Notes: generated by a model not told the origin, from the sequence alone. A stretch of 64,000 bases of DNA from Caulobacter sp. (GCA_028291265.1 JAQGIK010000095.1:1-64000), one strand, 5' to 3'. Positions 38,399-50,381 are shown, counted from the stretch's first letter. Program-made: numbers and translations.

Positions 38399-38851
38399 AT
38401 GATCCGGAAAGTTATCGTCGCCGCGTCCGTCGGCCTGCTTCTCACCGGCCAGGTGGCCATGGCTGCCGAAGGCGCGCACCTCGGTGGCGTGCAGGGCTCG
38501 GTGCTGGTGAACCAGAACGGCCGCTACGTGCCCGTGACCTCCTCGACGGTCCTCAAGGCCGGCGACCGCGTCATGGCGATGGATGGCTCGGCCACCGTCA
38601 CCTACGGTTCGGGCTGCAGCGTCGCCATCTCGGCCCGCTCGATGGCCACCATCGGCGACGCCGCCACCTGCGCCGGCGGCTCCAGCAACATCGTCCGCGC
38701 CACCTACGCCGACGACCAGGAAGGCTACGGCGCTCCGACCAGCGAGCCCGGCGCCGGCTGGGACTTCTGGCTGTGGGCGACCTTCGGTGTCGTCACCATC
38801 GGCGTCACGGCCTACGCCATCAGCGAAGGCAGCGACCCGTCTTCCCCGTAG
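38399..38851 (+). CDS. Small secreted FecR-like protein with C-terminal TM
   Basis: Signal peptide ending AMAAEG; GVQGSVLVNQNGRYVPVTSSTVLKAGDRVMAMDGSATVTYGSGCSVAI; TM DFWLWATFGVVTIGVTAYAI. Confidence 0.65.
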   Translation: MIRKVIVAASVGLLLTGQVAMAAEGAHLGGVQGSVLVNQNGRYVPVTSSTVLKAGDRVMAMDGSATVTYGSGCSVAISARSMATIGDAATCAGGSSNIVRATYADDQEGYGAPTSEPGAGWDFWLWATFGVVTIGVTAYAISEGSDPSSP

Positions 38852-38922
38852 GACTTCGGCCTCTGGCCGGACGAGCTTAGAGATTCATAGTCAAGAGCCG
38901 CGAGGGGCCGTTTCAAAACGCC

Positions 38923-40290
38923 ATGACCTCGCGGCTCTTTTCTTTTGCCTCCGCCGGCTTTCTCCTGCTGGCCCTGCTGGTCGGCGGGGCCAGCCGGGAA
39001 GAGGTGATCGCGCCCGACATCGTCGGCCTGCTGGCGCTGCCGCTGCTCGGCTGGGCTATCTGGCGGCTGCGGGACCGCCCGCCGGAACAATCCGAACGGT
39101 TCGCCTTCGCCATCCTGGCCGGCTGCTTCCTGGTCGGGCTGGTCCAGCTGATCCCGTTGCCGCCCGGCCTGTGGACCGCCCTGCCGGGGCGCGGCCCCAT
39201 CGTCGCCGACCTGGCCGCCGCCGGCCTGGCGCCCGGCTGGGCGCCGATCAGTCTGAAACCCCAGGCCACGGTCTCGGCCCTGCTCTGCCTGATCCCGGCC
39301 GCCGCCCTGTTCCTGTCCCTGCGCACCCTCGACCAGCCCGGCCGTCGCCGGCTGGTGCTGCTGATCCTCGGCGTCGGCATCGCCAGCGCCGTGGTCGGCG
39401 GGCTGCAGGTGGTCGGCGGGCCTGACAGTCCCTTGCGCTTCTACGCGGTGACCAATCCCGATCCGGCCGTCGGCTTCTTCTCCAACCGAAACCACCTGGC
39501 CTCCCTGTTCGTCTGCATTGTCCCCTTCGCCACGCTCGAGGCGCTGGAAGCCGCCGCCCGCCGCCCGCCCGGCCGCGTGCGCGTCTTCATCATGCTGGCC
39601 CTGATCCTGCTGGCCGCGGCCGGGGTGGCCATGACCCAGTCGCGGGCCGGCGCCCTGCTGCTCGGCCTCGCCCTGCTCGGCGCCGCCGCCATGGCCTGGC
39701 GGTCGGGTCTGCTGTCGTCGGGCGGCAGGGGCAGCCTCGGCCGGACCATCCTGGCCGGCGGCGTCCTGCTGCTGGCTCTTGCCGCCATCGGCGGCCCGGT
39801 GATCCTCGGCGGCGTCCTTGACCGCGCCGGCGGCAGCCTCGACACCGAGATCCGCATCCCCGCCGCCCAGATCGCCGGCGGCGCCGCCCTGACCTATGCC
39901 CCCGTTGGCTCGGGCCTGGGGAGCTTCGTGCCGGTCTACATGATGCACGAGACCCCGACCTCGATGCAGAACACCTACGTCAACCACGCCCACGACGACT
40001 GGCTGGAACTGCTGGTCGAGACCGGCCTGCTGGGCGCCGCGGTGATGATCGCCTTCCTGGTCTGGTTCGCGCGGGCCGCCTGGCGCGCCTGGCGGCGGCA
40101 TCACGGCCCGGACCCTTCAAAAGGCGGCGGGATCGCGGCGCGGGCGGCCAGCCTGGTCATCGGCCTCTTGCTCGCCCACAGCCTGGTCGACTATCCCCTG
40201 CGTACACCGGCGATGATGTGCCTCTTCGCCCTGGCCTGCGGCCTGATGCTGGCGCCCCGCGCCGATATCGCCGACACGGCGGACCTGTAG
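38923..40290 (+). CDS. O-antigen ligase/polymerase family (Wzy/WaaL-like)
   Basis: Multi-TM; FFSNRNHLASLF; NHAHDDWLELLVETGLLG. Confidence 0.85.
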   Translation: MTSRLFSFASAGFLLLALLVGGASREEVIAPDIVGLLALPLLGWAIWRLRDRPPEQSERFAFAILAGCFLVGLVQLIPLPPGLWTALPGRGPIVADLAAAGLAPGWAPISLKPQATVSALLCLIPAAALFLSLRTLDQPGRRRLVLLILGVGIASAVVGGLQVVGGPDSPLRFYAVTNPDPAVGFFSNRNHLASLFVCIVPFATLEALEAAARRPPGRVRVFIMLALILLAAAGVAMTQSRAGALLLGLALLGAAAMAWRSGLLSSGGRGSLGRTILAGGVLLLALAAIGGPVILGGVLDRAGGSLDTEIRIPAAQIAGGAALTYAPVGSGLGSFVPVYMMHETPTSMQNTYVNHAHDDWLELLVETGLLGAAVMIAFLVWFARAAWRAWRRHHGPDPSKGGGIAARAASLVIGLLLAHSLVDYPLRTPAMMCLFALACGLMLAPRADIADTADL

Positions 40291-40305
40291 TTCCGGAGTT
40301 TTTCG

Positions 40306-41583
<1,278 letters not shown>

Positions 41584-41618
41584 AGGTGGCCCGGGAAAAG
41601 GTGCGAGGGAACGCGTAG

Positions 41619-42629
41619 ATGAAGGTCATGGTCACGGGCAGCGCCGGCTTCATCGGCTCGGCCGTCTCGATGAAGCTGCTGGCGCGGGGCGACGAGGTCA
41701 TCGGCCTCGACGTCATGAACGACTACTATGATCCCGAGCTGAAGCGCGCCCGTCTGGCCCGCACCATCGACAATGACCGCTACACCCACCTGAAGATCGA
41801 CCTCGCCGACCGCGAGGCGATGGAAGCCGCCTTCGCCAAACATCAGCCGCAGCGGGTCATCAACCTGGCCGCCCAGGCCGGGGTGCGCTACGCGGCGACC
41901 AACCCGCACGTCTATGTGCAGTCGAACGTCACCGGCTTCCTGCATATCCTCGAGGGCTGCCGCCACAACGGCGTCGAGCACCTGGTCTTCGCCTCGACCA
42001 GCAGCGTCTACGGGGCCAACACCAACATGCCGTTTTCGGTGCACAACAGCGCCGAACACCCGCTGACCCTCTACGCGGCGACCAAGAAGGCCAACGAGCA
42101 GATGGCGCACAGTTACGCGCACCTCTACCGTTTCCCCTGCACGGGCCTGCGCTTCTTCACCGTCTACGGCCCCTGGGGCCGGCCGGACATGGCGCTGTTC
42201 ATGTTTACCAAGAAGATTCTCGCTGGCGAACCGATCCAGGTCTTCAACCACGGCAAGCACAAGCGCAGCTTCACCTACATCGACGACATCGTCGAAGGCG
42301 TGGTCCGCGTGCTCGACCAGCCGGCGGCGCCGGACCCGGCCTGGGACAGCCTCAATCCCGACCCGGCGACGAGCAACGCGCCGTTCCGGCTGTTCAACAT
42401 CGGCGCCGAGCAGCAGGTCGAACTGCTGCGTTACATCGAGGTGCTGGAACAGTGCCTGGGCCGCAAGGCGATCATGGAAATGCTGCCCCTGCAGCCCGGC
42501 GATGTGCCCGACACCGAGGCCGACGTCACCGATCTGGCCCGCGTCGTCGGCTACCAGCCGAAGGTGACGGTCGAGGAGGGGGTGGCGAACTTCGTCGACT
42601 GGTACCGCGGCTACAACGGCGTTCTTTAG
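41619..42629 (+). CDS. NAD-dependent nucleotide-sugar (uronate) 4-epimerase
   Basis: [61 protein letters not shown]. Confidence 0.92.
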   Translation: MKVMVTGSAGFIGSAVSMKLLARGDEVIGLDVMNDYYDPELKRARLARTIDNDRYTHLKIDLADREAMEAAFAKHQPQRVINLAAQAGVRYAATNPHVYVQSNVTGFLHILEGCRHNGVEHLVFASTSSVYGANTNMPFSVHNSAEHPLTLYAATKKANEQMAHSYAHLYRFPCTGLRFFTVYGPWGRPDMALFMFTKKILAGEPIQVFNHGKHKRSFTYIDDIVEGVVRVLDQPAAPDPAWDSLNPDPATSNAPFRLFNIGAEQQVELLRYIEVLEQCLGRKAIMEMLPLQPGDVPDTEADVTDLARVVGYQPKVTVEEGVANFVDWYRGYNGVL

Positions 42630-42640
42630 GGGGAAGCGAT

Positions 42641-43579
42641 ATGGCCGAGGCCGCGGGCAAGACCATCTCCGACAAGGACATGCGCCGGATGAACTGGGGC
42701 GGCTTGAAGCCCCTGGTCCGCGACGCCCTGGCCCTGCCGTTGATCAACCCGGCCCTGATCGCCCTGGCCCGGGCCAGCGGCGGAAACTGGAAGCACCGCC
42801 TGCCGGTCGCCGTCCGCTCGGCCTCCTACCGCACCCTGGGTGGCCAGGAGGTCCGCCTCCTCGACCCGACCATCGACCAGATCGCCCGCGAACTGTTCTG
42901 GCATGACGGCCGCCCCGGCCGGCGCGGCGACCGCCTGGCCATGCGGGCCCTGGAACTGCTCAGCGCCGAGGCCGCCGTCTTCCTCGACATCGGCAGCTAC
43001 ACCGGCCTCTTCGCCCTGACCGCGGCGCGGGTGAACCCGGCCATCCGCAGCCACGCCTTCGAGATCGTTCCCGACAACCACCTGCTGATCCAGCGCAACA
43101 TCGTCGAGAACGACCTGATCGGCCGGGTCCAGGCCCACCTCTGCGGCCTCGGCGGCGAGATGGGGGCCATGACCATGCCGCGCAGCAACAACCTCTCCAG
43201 CCTGGCCTCGTCCCTGTCGCTGGGCTCGACCTTCGAGGGCGGCATCTCCATCCCCGTCGAAACCCTCGACCACCGCTTCGCCGCCGAAAAGGGCCCGATG
43301 GCCATGAAGATCGACGTCGAGGGCTTCGAGGGCGAGGTCCTGCGCGGGGGGCTGAAGACCCTGGGGCGGCTCAAGCCCGACATCATCTGCGAGGTCCTGC
43401 GCGGCCACGGCGAGGCGGTGCAGGCGGCGCTCAGCCCCCTCGGCTACCGCTTCTGGCGCTTCACCGACGACGGCATGGTCGCCGCCGACACGGTCGAGGG
43501 GGTCAAGCGCGACCGCGACTGGTTCCTCTCGGCCCGGCCGGGCGCCGAGGCCTTCGTGGCCCGCATCGAGGCCGATTGA
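42641..43579 (+). CDS. FkbM family methyltransferase
   Basis: VFLDIGSYTGLFALTAARVNP; MKIDVEGFEGEVLRGG. Confidence 0.9.
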   Translation: MAEAAGKTISDKDMRRMNWGGLKPLVRDALALPLINPALIALARASGGNWKHRLPVAVRSASYRTLGGQEVRLLDPTIDQIARELFWHDGRPGRRGDRLAMRALELLSAEAAVFLDIGSYTGLFALTAARVNPAIRSHAFEIVPDNHLLIQRNIVENDLIGRVQAHLCGLGGEMGAMTMPRSNNLSSLASSLSLGSTFEGGISIPVETLDHRFAAEKGPMAMKIDVEGFEGEVLRGGLKTLGRLKPDIICEVLRGHGEAVQAALSPLGYRFWRFTDDGMVAADTVEGVKRDRDWFLSARPGAEAFVARIEAD

Positions 43580-43588
43580 AAGTTAGAC

Positions 43589-43638
43589 CCGCCTTCCGTC
43601 CGACGGACGGGGGCGGTAGGTTTCGTTTGATTTTGGCG
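43589..43638 (+). terminator. Candidate intrinsic terminator after the FkbM gene
   Basis: CCGCC-tt-CCGTCC-GAC-GGACGG-gG-GGCGG nested stem then TTTCGTTTGATTTT; a second perfect hairpin GGCGCGC/GCGCGCC follows at 43635-43655. Confidence 0.55.
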
Positions 43639-43676
43639 CGCACGATCCGCGCGCCGCTGAGGGGCGTATCGCTTAG

Positions 43677-44732
43677 ATGATCCTCTACTGGACCATGTTC
43701 CTGCTGCCGATCGTGGCCAGCATGTCGCCCTACCGCCTCGACCGCCTGTCGCGGGCGGTGGTGATGGTGCTGCTGGGCCTGATCCTGACCACCATCATCG
43801 GCCTGCGCGACCACGTCGGGCACGACTGGTCCAACTACATGAAGATGTTCGAGCGCGCCGACGCCTCGGACTTCAACTATGTGATCACCTCGGTCGAGCC
43901 GGGCTACGCCTTCCTCAACTGGGCCAGTTCGCGCCTCGGCTGGGGGATTTACGGCGTCAACGCCGCCTGCGCCGCCGTCGTCGTCTTCGGCCTGTTCAAG
44001 TTCCTCGACCGCCAGCCCAACTTCTGGCGGGCCCTGGCCATCTCGACCCCGGTGCTGATCATCGCCATCTCCATGGGCGCGACCCGCCAGGCGGTGGCCA
44101 TCGGCTTTCTGATGCTGGCCTTCAACGCCTTCCAGGACCGCAAGGTCATCCGCTACCTGCTGCTCGTCACCCTCGGCGTCATCTTCCACCGCTCGATGGC
44201 GGTCATGTTCCTGCCGGCCTGGTTCATCAACGGCCGCCTGGCCATCTGGCCGCTGGTCATCGGCGGGCTGGTGTTCTTCGGCGCCTCGCTGTTCCTGCGC
44301 GACGCCGCCACCTACTACCAGACCAGCTACGTCGGCACCGACATCCAGGCCTCCGGGGCCCTGCCGCGCGCCGCCCTCAACGTGCTGGCCGCCGGCCTGT
44401 TCTTCTTCTACCGGCGCAAGTGGATGGAGCGGTACGACGACGGGCCGATGTACACCATCATGTCCGGGGTCATCCTGCTGATGGCCCCGGCCGTGCTGTT
44501 CGCGGCGGCCGCCACCGACCGCATGAGCATGTACCTGCTGCCCATCCAGATCGGCATCTTCGCCCGCCTGCCCAACCTGGTGCCGCCGCAGTTCCGGGTG
44601 CCGGTGATGGTCGGCGTCTACATCTCCTTCGCGGTGCTGATGGCCGTCTGGCTGTTCTTCTCGCCCTTCGCCCAGCTCTCCTGGGTGCCGTACGAAAACT
44701 TCCTGTGGACCGGCGGGACCGCCGGCCTGTGA
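43677..44732 (+). CDS. EpsG family membrane protein (polysaccharide polymerase-like)
   Basis: Multi-TM; GLRDHVGHDWSNYMKMFERA; EPGYAFLNWASSRLGWGIYG. Confidence 0.85.
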   Translation: MILYWTMFLLPIVASMSPYRLDRLSRAVVMVLLGLILTTIIGLRDHVGHDWSNYMKMFERADASDFNYVITSVEPGYAFLNWASSRLGWGIYGVNAACAAVVVFGLFKFLDRQPNFWRALAISTPVLIIAISMGATRQAVAIGFLMLAFNAFQDRKVIRYLLLVTLGVIFHRSMAVMFLPAWFINGRLAIWPLVIGGLVFFGASLFLRDAATYYQTSYVGTDIQASGALPRAALNVLAAGLFFFYRRKWMERYDDGPMYTIMSGVILLMAPAVLFAAAATDRMSMYLLPIQIGIFARLPNLVPPQFRVPVMVGVYISFAVLMAVWLFFSPFAQLSWVPYENFLWTGGTAGL

Positions 44733-45742
44733 GCGGCAGGCCTGTCGTCCTGATCAACGACACCCGGGCCGACCTGCATCACGGCTGCTGGCGGGTCATG
44801 CACACGCTGGAGGACCAGTTGGCCCGCGTCGGGCTTGAGGTCGTCGCTCGCGCGCCCGCCCACGCCGACTGGCGCAAGGACCCGGCCATCGCTGAGGCGA
44901 TCGGCAGGGCCGCCCTGGTGATCGTCAACGGCGAGGGCACCCTCCACCACGACCGCCCGGCCGGCGAGGCCCTGCTGGCCGCCGGCACGGCGGCCAGATC
45001 GGCCGGCGTCCCCGCCGCCCTGATCAACGCCAGCTGGGACGCCAACGGCCCGGCCTTCACCGGCGCCCTGGCCGACTTCACCCTGGTCAGCGCCCGCGAG
45101 ACCCGCTCGGCCGCCCAGATCCAGGCCGCGGGTCTTTCCGCCCGGGTGGTTCCCGACCTGTCGCTGTTCGAGACCGTGACGCCGCCCGCCGGGCGCTCCG
45201 GCGTCGGCTTCACCGACAGTGTCCTGCGGGACGTGGCCCTGGCGCTGGAGGCCGCCCGCAAGCGCCTCGGCGGCATCGCCCTGCCGATCCACTTCAATCC
45301 GCCGGGGCTCAAGGGGACGCTTCAGAACCTGCGCGACGGGGTGGCCAGACGCGACCTCGCCGACCCCGCCTTCCTCGCCCGCTCGATCGCCGCCCGCCTT
45401 GCCTGGCGGGCCGCCGAGACCCGCGACGAGGCCGGCTACATGACAAAAGTCGCGGCCCTCGACCTGCTGGTCACCGGCCGCTTCCACGCCGCCACCTTCG
45501 CGCTCGCCGCCCGCACCCCGGTGCTGGCCGTGGAGTCCAACACCCACAAGATCGGCGCCACCTTCGAGGACGCCGGCCTCGCCCCCTGGCGCCGCATCGC
45601 CCCGGCCGACCTCGACGTCGCCCTGCTGACCCGCGCCGCCCGCTGGCAGCCGGACGAGGAAAAGGCCCTGGCCGACTTCCTGGCCGACGGGCGTCGGGCC
45701 ACCGGTGCGTTGTTCGACGACCTGGCGAGGCTGGCCGCATGA
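44729..45742 (+). CDS. Polysaccharide pyruvyl transferase family protein
   Basis: NGEGTLHHDRPAGEALLAAG; SARETRSAAQIQAAG; DLLVTGRFHAATFALAARTPVLAVESNTHKI. GTGA overlap with epsG-like gene. Confidence 0.85.
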   Translation: MSGRPVVLINDTRADLHHGCWRVMHTLEDQLARVGLEVVARAPAHADWRKDPAIAEAIGRAALVIVNGEGTLHHDRPAGEALLAAGTAARSAGVPAALINASWDANGPAFTGALADFTLVSARETRSAAQIQAAGLSARVVPDLSLFETVTPPAGRSGVGFTDSVLRDVALALEAARKRLGGIALPIHFNPPGLKGTLQNLRDGVARRDLADPAFLARSIAARLAWRAAETRDEAGYMTKVAALDLLVTGRFHAATFALAARTPVLAVESNTHKIGATFEDAGLAPWRRIAPADLDVALLTRAARWQPDEEKALADFLADGRRATGALFDDLARLAA

Positions 45743-47052
45743 CCGTCCCCCCCCCCTCGCCGGCCCCCTCGCCGGCCCCCTCGCCGGACGACCTCTGGGC
45801 CCTGGAGCTGGCCAAGGCGCGGCAGGCGGCGGGGCCCGACGCGCCGTCCGGCGGCGGCTTCTGGCCGGCCGCCCTGCTCGGTCTCGCCGCCTGGGCCCGC
45901 ACGGTGCTCCTCACCCCCTCCGGCGGCGACGTTCCGGACGCGCCCCTCGTCGCCGCCCTGCACGGCGAGGTCGCCAACCGCACCCGCCACCTGCTGGCCG
46001 CCGTCGCCCACGAGGCGCCGGCCGCCCCCGTCCTGCTGCTCGGCCGCCCGCAGCTGCCGCCCGCCGAGCTTCGCAAGGCCTTCTTCACCGCCGGTGTCCA
46101 CGGCCGGCTGATCTGGCCCTTCGACCTGTTGAGCGCCGTCCGCGCCCTGCCCGCCATCCTGCGCCGCCTCGCCGAAGGCCGCGCCGTCCTCGCCGCCGGC
46201 GACTGGCGGCCGGCCCGGCGCGACCTCGCCGCCATCTGCTTCCGCATGGCGCTGGGCGAGACCAGCGCCGTCTGGGCCCTGCGTCATGTCCGCCGCGGCC
46301 CCCGCACCGTCGTCTTCGGCCACACCGGCGTCGCCGACAGCCACCTCTTGGAGCGGGCGATCCAGCGCCAGGGCGCCCGCACCGTCCATTGGGTGCACGG
46401 CGTCAGCCTGGGCCTCAACTTCGTCGGCGGCTCCAATCTCGGCGTCTTCCAGTGCGGCTCCGACGCCCGCTGGCACCAGGCCCTGGGCGGCTACGACCGG
46501 ACGGCCAGCCTGCCCGCGCAGGCCCCCGAGCCGGCCGCCGGCGGCAAGGGCTGGCTGGTCCTCTCCAACCTCGTCCATCCGATGAACGCCGAGTATCGCC
46601 GTCACGGCCTGGCCGGCGAAACCGCCCTGCTCGAAGCCGTCGCCGCCGCCGCCGGCAAGGCCGCGAGGGTCTGGAAACCGCATCCCATCCTGAACACCCT
46701 CGACCCCGAGGTGCGCGCCGCCATCGAGGCCCGCGCCGCCGCCCTCGGCTTCACCCGCTGGCGCGAGGGCGACGATCTCGGCCGGGCCCGCGACTTCGCC
46801 GTCGTCGTCTCCACCCCCTCGACGGTGGCGCTCGACGTGCTGAAGCTCGGCGTCCTGCCCATCCTCTACGGCGGCGGCGATCTCGATCCCGGCAGCGCCA
46901 TCGCCCAGCTGCCCCTCAAGGCCGATTCGGCGGCTGCCCTCGAGGCAGCCGCCAAACGCCTCGAGGCCGCCGACTTCCACGCCATCTGGACCGCCATCGC
47001 CCCGGCCCGAGACCCGACCCTCGCCGACCTCCGCGCCCTCGCCTGGGACTGA
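45739..47052 (+). CDS. Putative GT-B-like surface polysaccharide transferase
   Basis: WVHGVSLGLNFVGGSN; VWKPHPILNTL; VVVSTPSTVALDVLKLGVLPILYGGG. ATGA overlap upstream. Confidence 0.65.
   Translation: MTVPPPSPAPSPAPSPDDLWALELAKARQAAGPDAPSGGGFWPAALLGLAAWARTVLLTPSGGDVPDAPLVAALHGEVANRTRHLLAAVAHEAPAAPVLLLGRPQLPPAELRKAFFTAGVHGRLIWPFDLLSAVRALPAILRRLAEGRAVLAAGDWRPARRDLAAICFRMALGETSAVWALRHVRRGPRTVVFGHTGVADSHLLERAIQRQGARTVHWVHGVSLGLNFVGGSNLGVFQCGSDARWHQALGGYDRTASLPAQAPEPAAGGKGWLVLSNLVHPMNAEYRRHGLAGETALLEAVAAAAGKAARVWKPHPILNTLDPEVRAAIEARAAALGFTRWREGDDLGRARDFAVVVSTPSTVALDVLKLGVLPILYGGGDLDPGSAIAQLPLKADSAAALEAAAKRLEAADFHAIWTAIAPARDPTLADLRALAWD
45747..45787 (+). repeat. C10 homopolymer plus tandem TCGCCGGCCCCC units within the 5' coding region
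   Basis: ATGACCGT-C10 (45747-45756), two exact 12-bp units (45757-45780) and a partial third; encodes PPPSPAPSPAPSP. Confidence 0.9.
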
Positions 47053-47275
47053 CATACCCGAAATTCAAAAGGGCGGCCCCGCCCGCTTTGCCGCCTGAAC
47101 ACCGACGCGCGCAAACCCTTGCCGCCCCTCGGTGGTCCCAGGGTGGTTTCCGGTAGGTCGAAGCAGCCGTTCGAGGGGGTGCTTCCGCCCCTTCAGGCCG
47201 ACCCTTGATTGGTCCCAGGCCATTGAAATCGCTGATATAAAAATTCGGCCGATCTGCTACAATAGGCGCTTCGAA

Positions 47276-49168
47276 CTATTCAGCGCTATCCAGCCAGGCG
47301 ACGATGACCTCCGCCGCTTCGACCGGCGACAGGTCGGTGGTGTCGACGGTGATCTCGGCGTGCTCCGGCTCTTCATAGGGAGAATCCACCCCGGTGAAGT
47401 TCTTCAGCTGCCCGGCCCGGGCCTTGGCGTAGAGCCCCTTCACGTCGCGCTTCTCCGCCTCGGCCAGCGGGGTGGAGACGAAGACCTCGACGAACTCGCC
47501 CTCGCCCATCAGTTCGCGGGCCAGCCGCCGTTCGGCGCGGAAGGGAGAAATGAAGGCGGTCAGCACGATCAGGCCGGCGTCGACCATCAGCTTGGCCACC
47601 TCGGCCACCCGGCGGATGTTCTCGACCCGGTCCTCCTCGGTGAAACCGAGGTCGCGGTTGAGGCCGTGGCGGACGTTGTCGCCGTCGAGCAGGTAGGTGT
47701 GGCGCCCGATGGCGTGCAGCCGCTTCTCGACCAGGTTGGCGATCGTCGACTTGCCGGCTCCCGACAGGCCGGTGAACCAGACCACCCGGCCCTTCTGGCC
47801 CTTCTGGGCGGCGCGGGCCTCCTTGTGAACGTCGGTGGCCTGCCAGTGGATGTTGTCCGAGCGGCGCAGGGCGAAGTGCAGCATGCCGGCCCCGACCGTC
47901 CGGTTGGTGATCCGGTCGATGAGGATGAAGCCGCCCAGATCGCGGTTCTCGGCATAGGGCGTGAACGGGATCGGCTTGCTGAGCGACAGGTTGCAGACCC
48001 CGATCTCGTTGAGGTCGAGACGCTTGGCCGCCGTGTGCTCCAGCGTGTTCACGTTCACCCGATACTTGGGCTCGGTGATCGTCGCCTGGACGGTCTGGGC
48101 CCCGATCTTCAGCAGGTAGGGACGGCCGGGCAGCATCGGCTCGTCGTCCATCCAGACCAGGGTGGCCTCGAACTGGTCGGCGACGGCGACCGGATCGTCG
48201 GCGGCGGCGATGACGTCGCCGCGGGAGATGTCGATCTCGTCTTCCAGGGTCAGGGTCACCGACTGGCCGGCGACGGCCCGGTCGAGATCGCCGGGCAAAA
48301 CCACGATGCGGGCCACCTTGGACTCGCGGCCGGACGGCAGAACCCGGATGCGGTCGCCCGGCTTCACGGTTCCGGCCGCGACCTGGCCGGAGAAGCCCCG
48401 GAAGTCGAGGTTGGGCCGGTTCACCCACTGCACCGGCATGCGGAAGCTCTGCCCCTGCAGGTCGGCCTCGACCGGGGCCTCCTCCAGCCAGCGCATCAGC
48501 GGCGGGCCGTCGTACCAGGGGGCCTTGGGGCTGGGCTCGGTGATGTTGTCGCCGTCGAGCGCCGACATCGGAATGGCGGTGAAGCCGGTCAGGCCGATCT
48601 GGGCGGCGAAGGCGCGGTACTCGGCCAGGATCTCGTCGAACCGGGCCTGGCTCCAGTCCACCAGGTCCATCTTGTTGATGGCCAGGACGATGTTCTTGAT
48701 GCCCAGCAGGGAGACCAGATAGCTGTGGCGCCGCGTCTGGGTCAGCACGCCCCGGCGGGCGTCGATCAGGATGACGGCGGCGTCGGCGGTCGAGGCGCCG
48801 GTGACCATGTTGCGGGTGTACTGCTCGTGGCCGGGGGTGTCGGCGACGATGAACTTGCGGCTCTCGGTCGAGAAGAAGCGGTAGGCGACATCGATGGTGA
48901 TGCCCTGTTCCCGCTCCGCCGCCAGTCCGTCGACCAGCAGGGCGAAGTCGATCTTGCCGCCCTGCGTCCCGACTTTTTTTGAGTCGGCTTCGAGGGCCGC
49001 CAGCTGGTCCTCGAAGATCATCTTCGAATCGTAGAGCAACCGCCCGATCAGGGTCGACTTGCCGTCGTCGACGCTGCCGCAGGTGATGAAGCGCAGCAGG
49101 CTCTTGTGATGGTGGGCCTCGAGATAGGCGTCGATGTCGCTCTCGATGAGTTCTGAAACGTGGGCCAT
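47276..49168 (-). CDS. cysNC: Bifunctional sulfate adenylyltransferase subunit 1 / adenylylsulfate kinase (CysN-CysC)
   Basis: [33 protein letters not shown]-terminal [21 protein letters not shown] and [15 protein letters not shown]. Confidence 0.96.
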   Translation of the reverse strand: MAHVSELIESDIDAYLEAHHHKSLLRFITCGSVDDGKSTLIGRLLYDSKMIFEDQLAALEADSKKVGTQGGKIDFALLVDGLAAEREQGITIDVAYRFFSTESRKFIVADTPGHEQYTRNMVTGASTADAAVILIDARRGVLTQTRRHSYLVSLLGIKNIVLAINKMDLVDWSQARFDEILAEYRAFAAQIGLTGFTAIPMSALDGDNITEPSPKAPWYDGPPLMRWLEEAPVEADLQGQSFRMPVQWVNRPNLDFRGFSGQVAAGTVKPGDRIRVLPSGRESKVARIVVLPGDLDRAVAGQSVTLTLEDEIDISRGDVIAAADDPVAVADQFEATLVWMDDEPMLPGRPYLLKIGAQTVQATITEPKYRVNVNTLEHTAAKRLDLNEIGVCNLSLSKPIPFTPYAENRDLGGFILIDRITNRTVGAGMLHFALRRSDNIHWQATDVHKEARAAQKGQKGRVVWFTGLSGAGKSTIANLVEKRLHAIGRHTYLLDGDNVRHGLNRDLGFTEEDRVENIRRVAEVAKLMVDAGLIVLTAFISPFRAERRLARELMGEGEFVEVFVSTPLAEAEKRDVKGLYAKARAGQLKNFTGVDSPYEEPEHAEITVDTTDLSPVEAAEVIVAWLDSAE

Positions 49169-49180
49169 TCGTTTAAAACC

Positions 49181-49288
49181 CGCTCATCCCGGCGAACGCC
49201 GGGACCCAGCCGCCTGAGCGGAGGACTTTCAGGACAAATTTCGAATGTGGAGACTGAATCTGGGTCCCGGCATTCGCCGGGATGAGCG
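49181..49288. repeat. Inverted-repeat element (29-bp arms, about 50-bp centre)
   Basis: CGCTCATCCCGGCGAACGCCGGGACCCAG (49181-49209) versus reverse complement of 49260-49288: 28/29 identical. Confidence 0.9.
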
Positions 49289-49303
49289 GAACGGGGAGCA
49301 TCA

Positions 49304-50219
49304 TCAGAAATACCCCTCCTGCTTCTTCTTCTCCATCGAGGCGGCCTGGTCGTGGTCGATCATCCGGCCCTGGCGCTCGCTGGTGGTGGTCAGCAGCATC
49401 TCCTGGATGATCTGCGGCAGGGTCGTCGCCGTGCTCTCCACGGCCCCGGTCAGCGGGTAGCAGCCGAGGGTCCGGAACCGCACTGACTTCATCATCGGCG
49501 TCTCGCCGTCGCGCAGCGGCATGCGGTCGTCGTCGACCATGATCAGCGTCCCGTCGCGCTCGACCACCGGCCGCACGGCCGAATAGTAGAGCGGCACGAT
49601 GGGGATGCTCTCCAGGTGGATGTATTGCCAGATGTCCAGCTCGGTCCAGTTGGAGATCGGGAAGACCCGGATGCTCTCGCCCGGCTGTTTGCGCGCATTG
49701 TAGAGCTTCCACAGCTCCGGCCGCTGGTTCTTGGGGTCCCAGCGGTGGCCGGCCGAGCGGAACGAGAACACCCGCTCCTTGGCCCGGCTCTTCTCCTCGT
49801 CGCGGCGGGCCCCGCCGAAGGCCGCGTCGAAGCCGTACTTGTCGAGCGCCTGTTTCAGCCCCTCGGTCTTCCACAGGTCGGTATGGGTGGCGCTGCCGTG
49901 GTCGAAGGGGTTGATGCCGGCGGCCTCGGCCTCGGGGTTCTTGTGGACCAGCAGGTCGAAGCCAAGCTCACGGGCCATGCGCTCGCGCATCTCGTACATG
50001 GCCTGGAACTTCCAGGTCGTATCGACGTGCAGCAGCGGGAACGGCGGCTTGGACGGATAGAAGGCCTTGGCGGCCAGGTGCAGCATCACCGCGCTGTCCT
50101 TGCCGATCGAGTACAGCATCACCGGCCGCTCGGCCTCGGACACGACCTCGCGCATGATGTGGATGCTCTCGGCCTCCAGGCGCTGCAGGTGGGTCAGGCG
50201 GGCGGGCGTAAGCGTCATG
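49304..50219 (-). CDS. cysD: Sulfate adenylyltransferase subunit 2 CysD
   Basis: [58 protein letters not shown]. Confidence 0.95.
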
Positions 50220-50381
50220 AACGGCTCTGGCGGGAGGGCGCGCTCCCAAGGAGCATCTGGGACAGGCGCAAGGAGGGCCACGGGGAAACGTATCCTGTTG
50301 AACGCCGGGTTGCGAACGTCCGGGGGGCGTTGGCGTCGTGGTGGGACTTAGGCAGCGCGGACCCGGGGCGCAAACGAGCGA

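Noticed and set aside
47053-47275. Additional intrinsic terminator or sRNA between the convergent transferase and cysNC genes
   Set aside because: GC-rich partial stems exist, but loops are too small and no clean U-tract follows; too weak to list.
47132-48982. 616-aa plus-strand ORF opposite cysNC
   Set aside because: Shadow ORF; the minus strand encodes well-supported CysN-CysC.
49173-49303. Small ORF reading through the inverted repeat (peptide ending [13 protein letters not shown])
   Set aside because: This peptide is a by-product of translating the dispersed palindromic repeat, not a gene.
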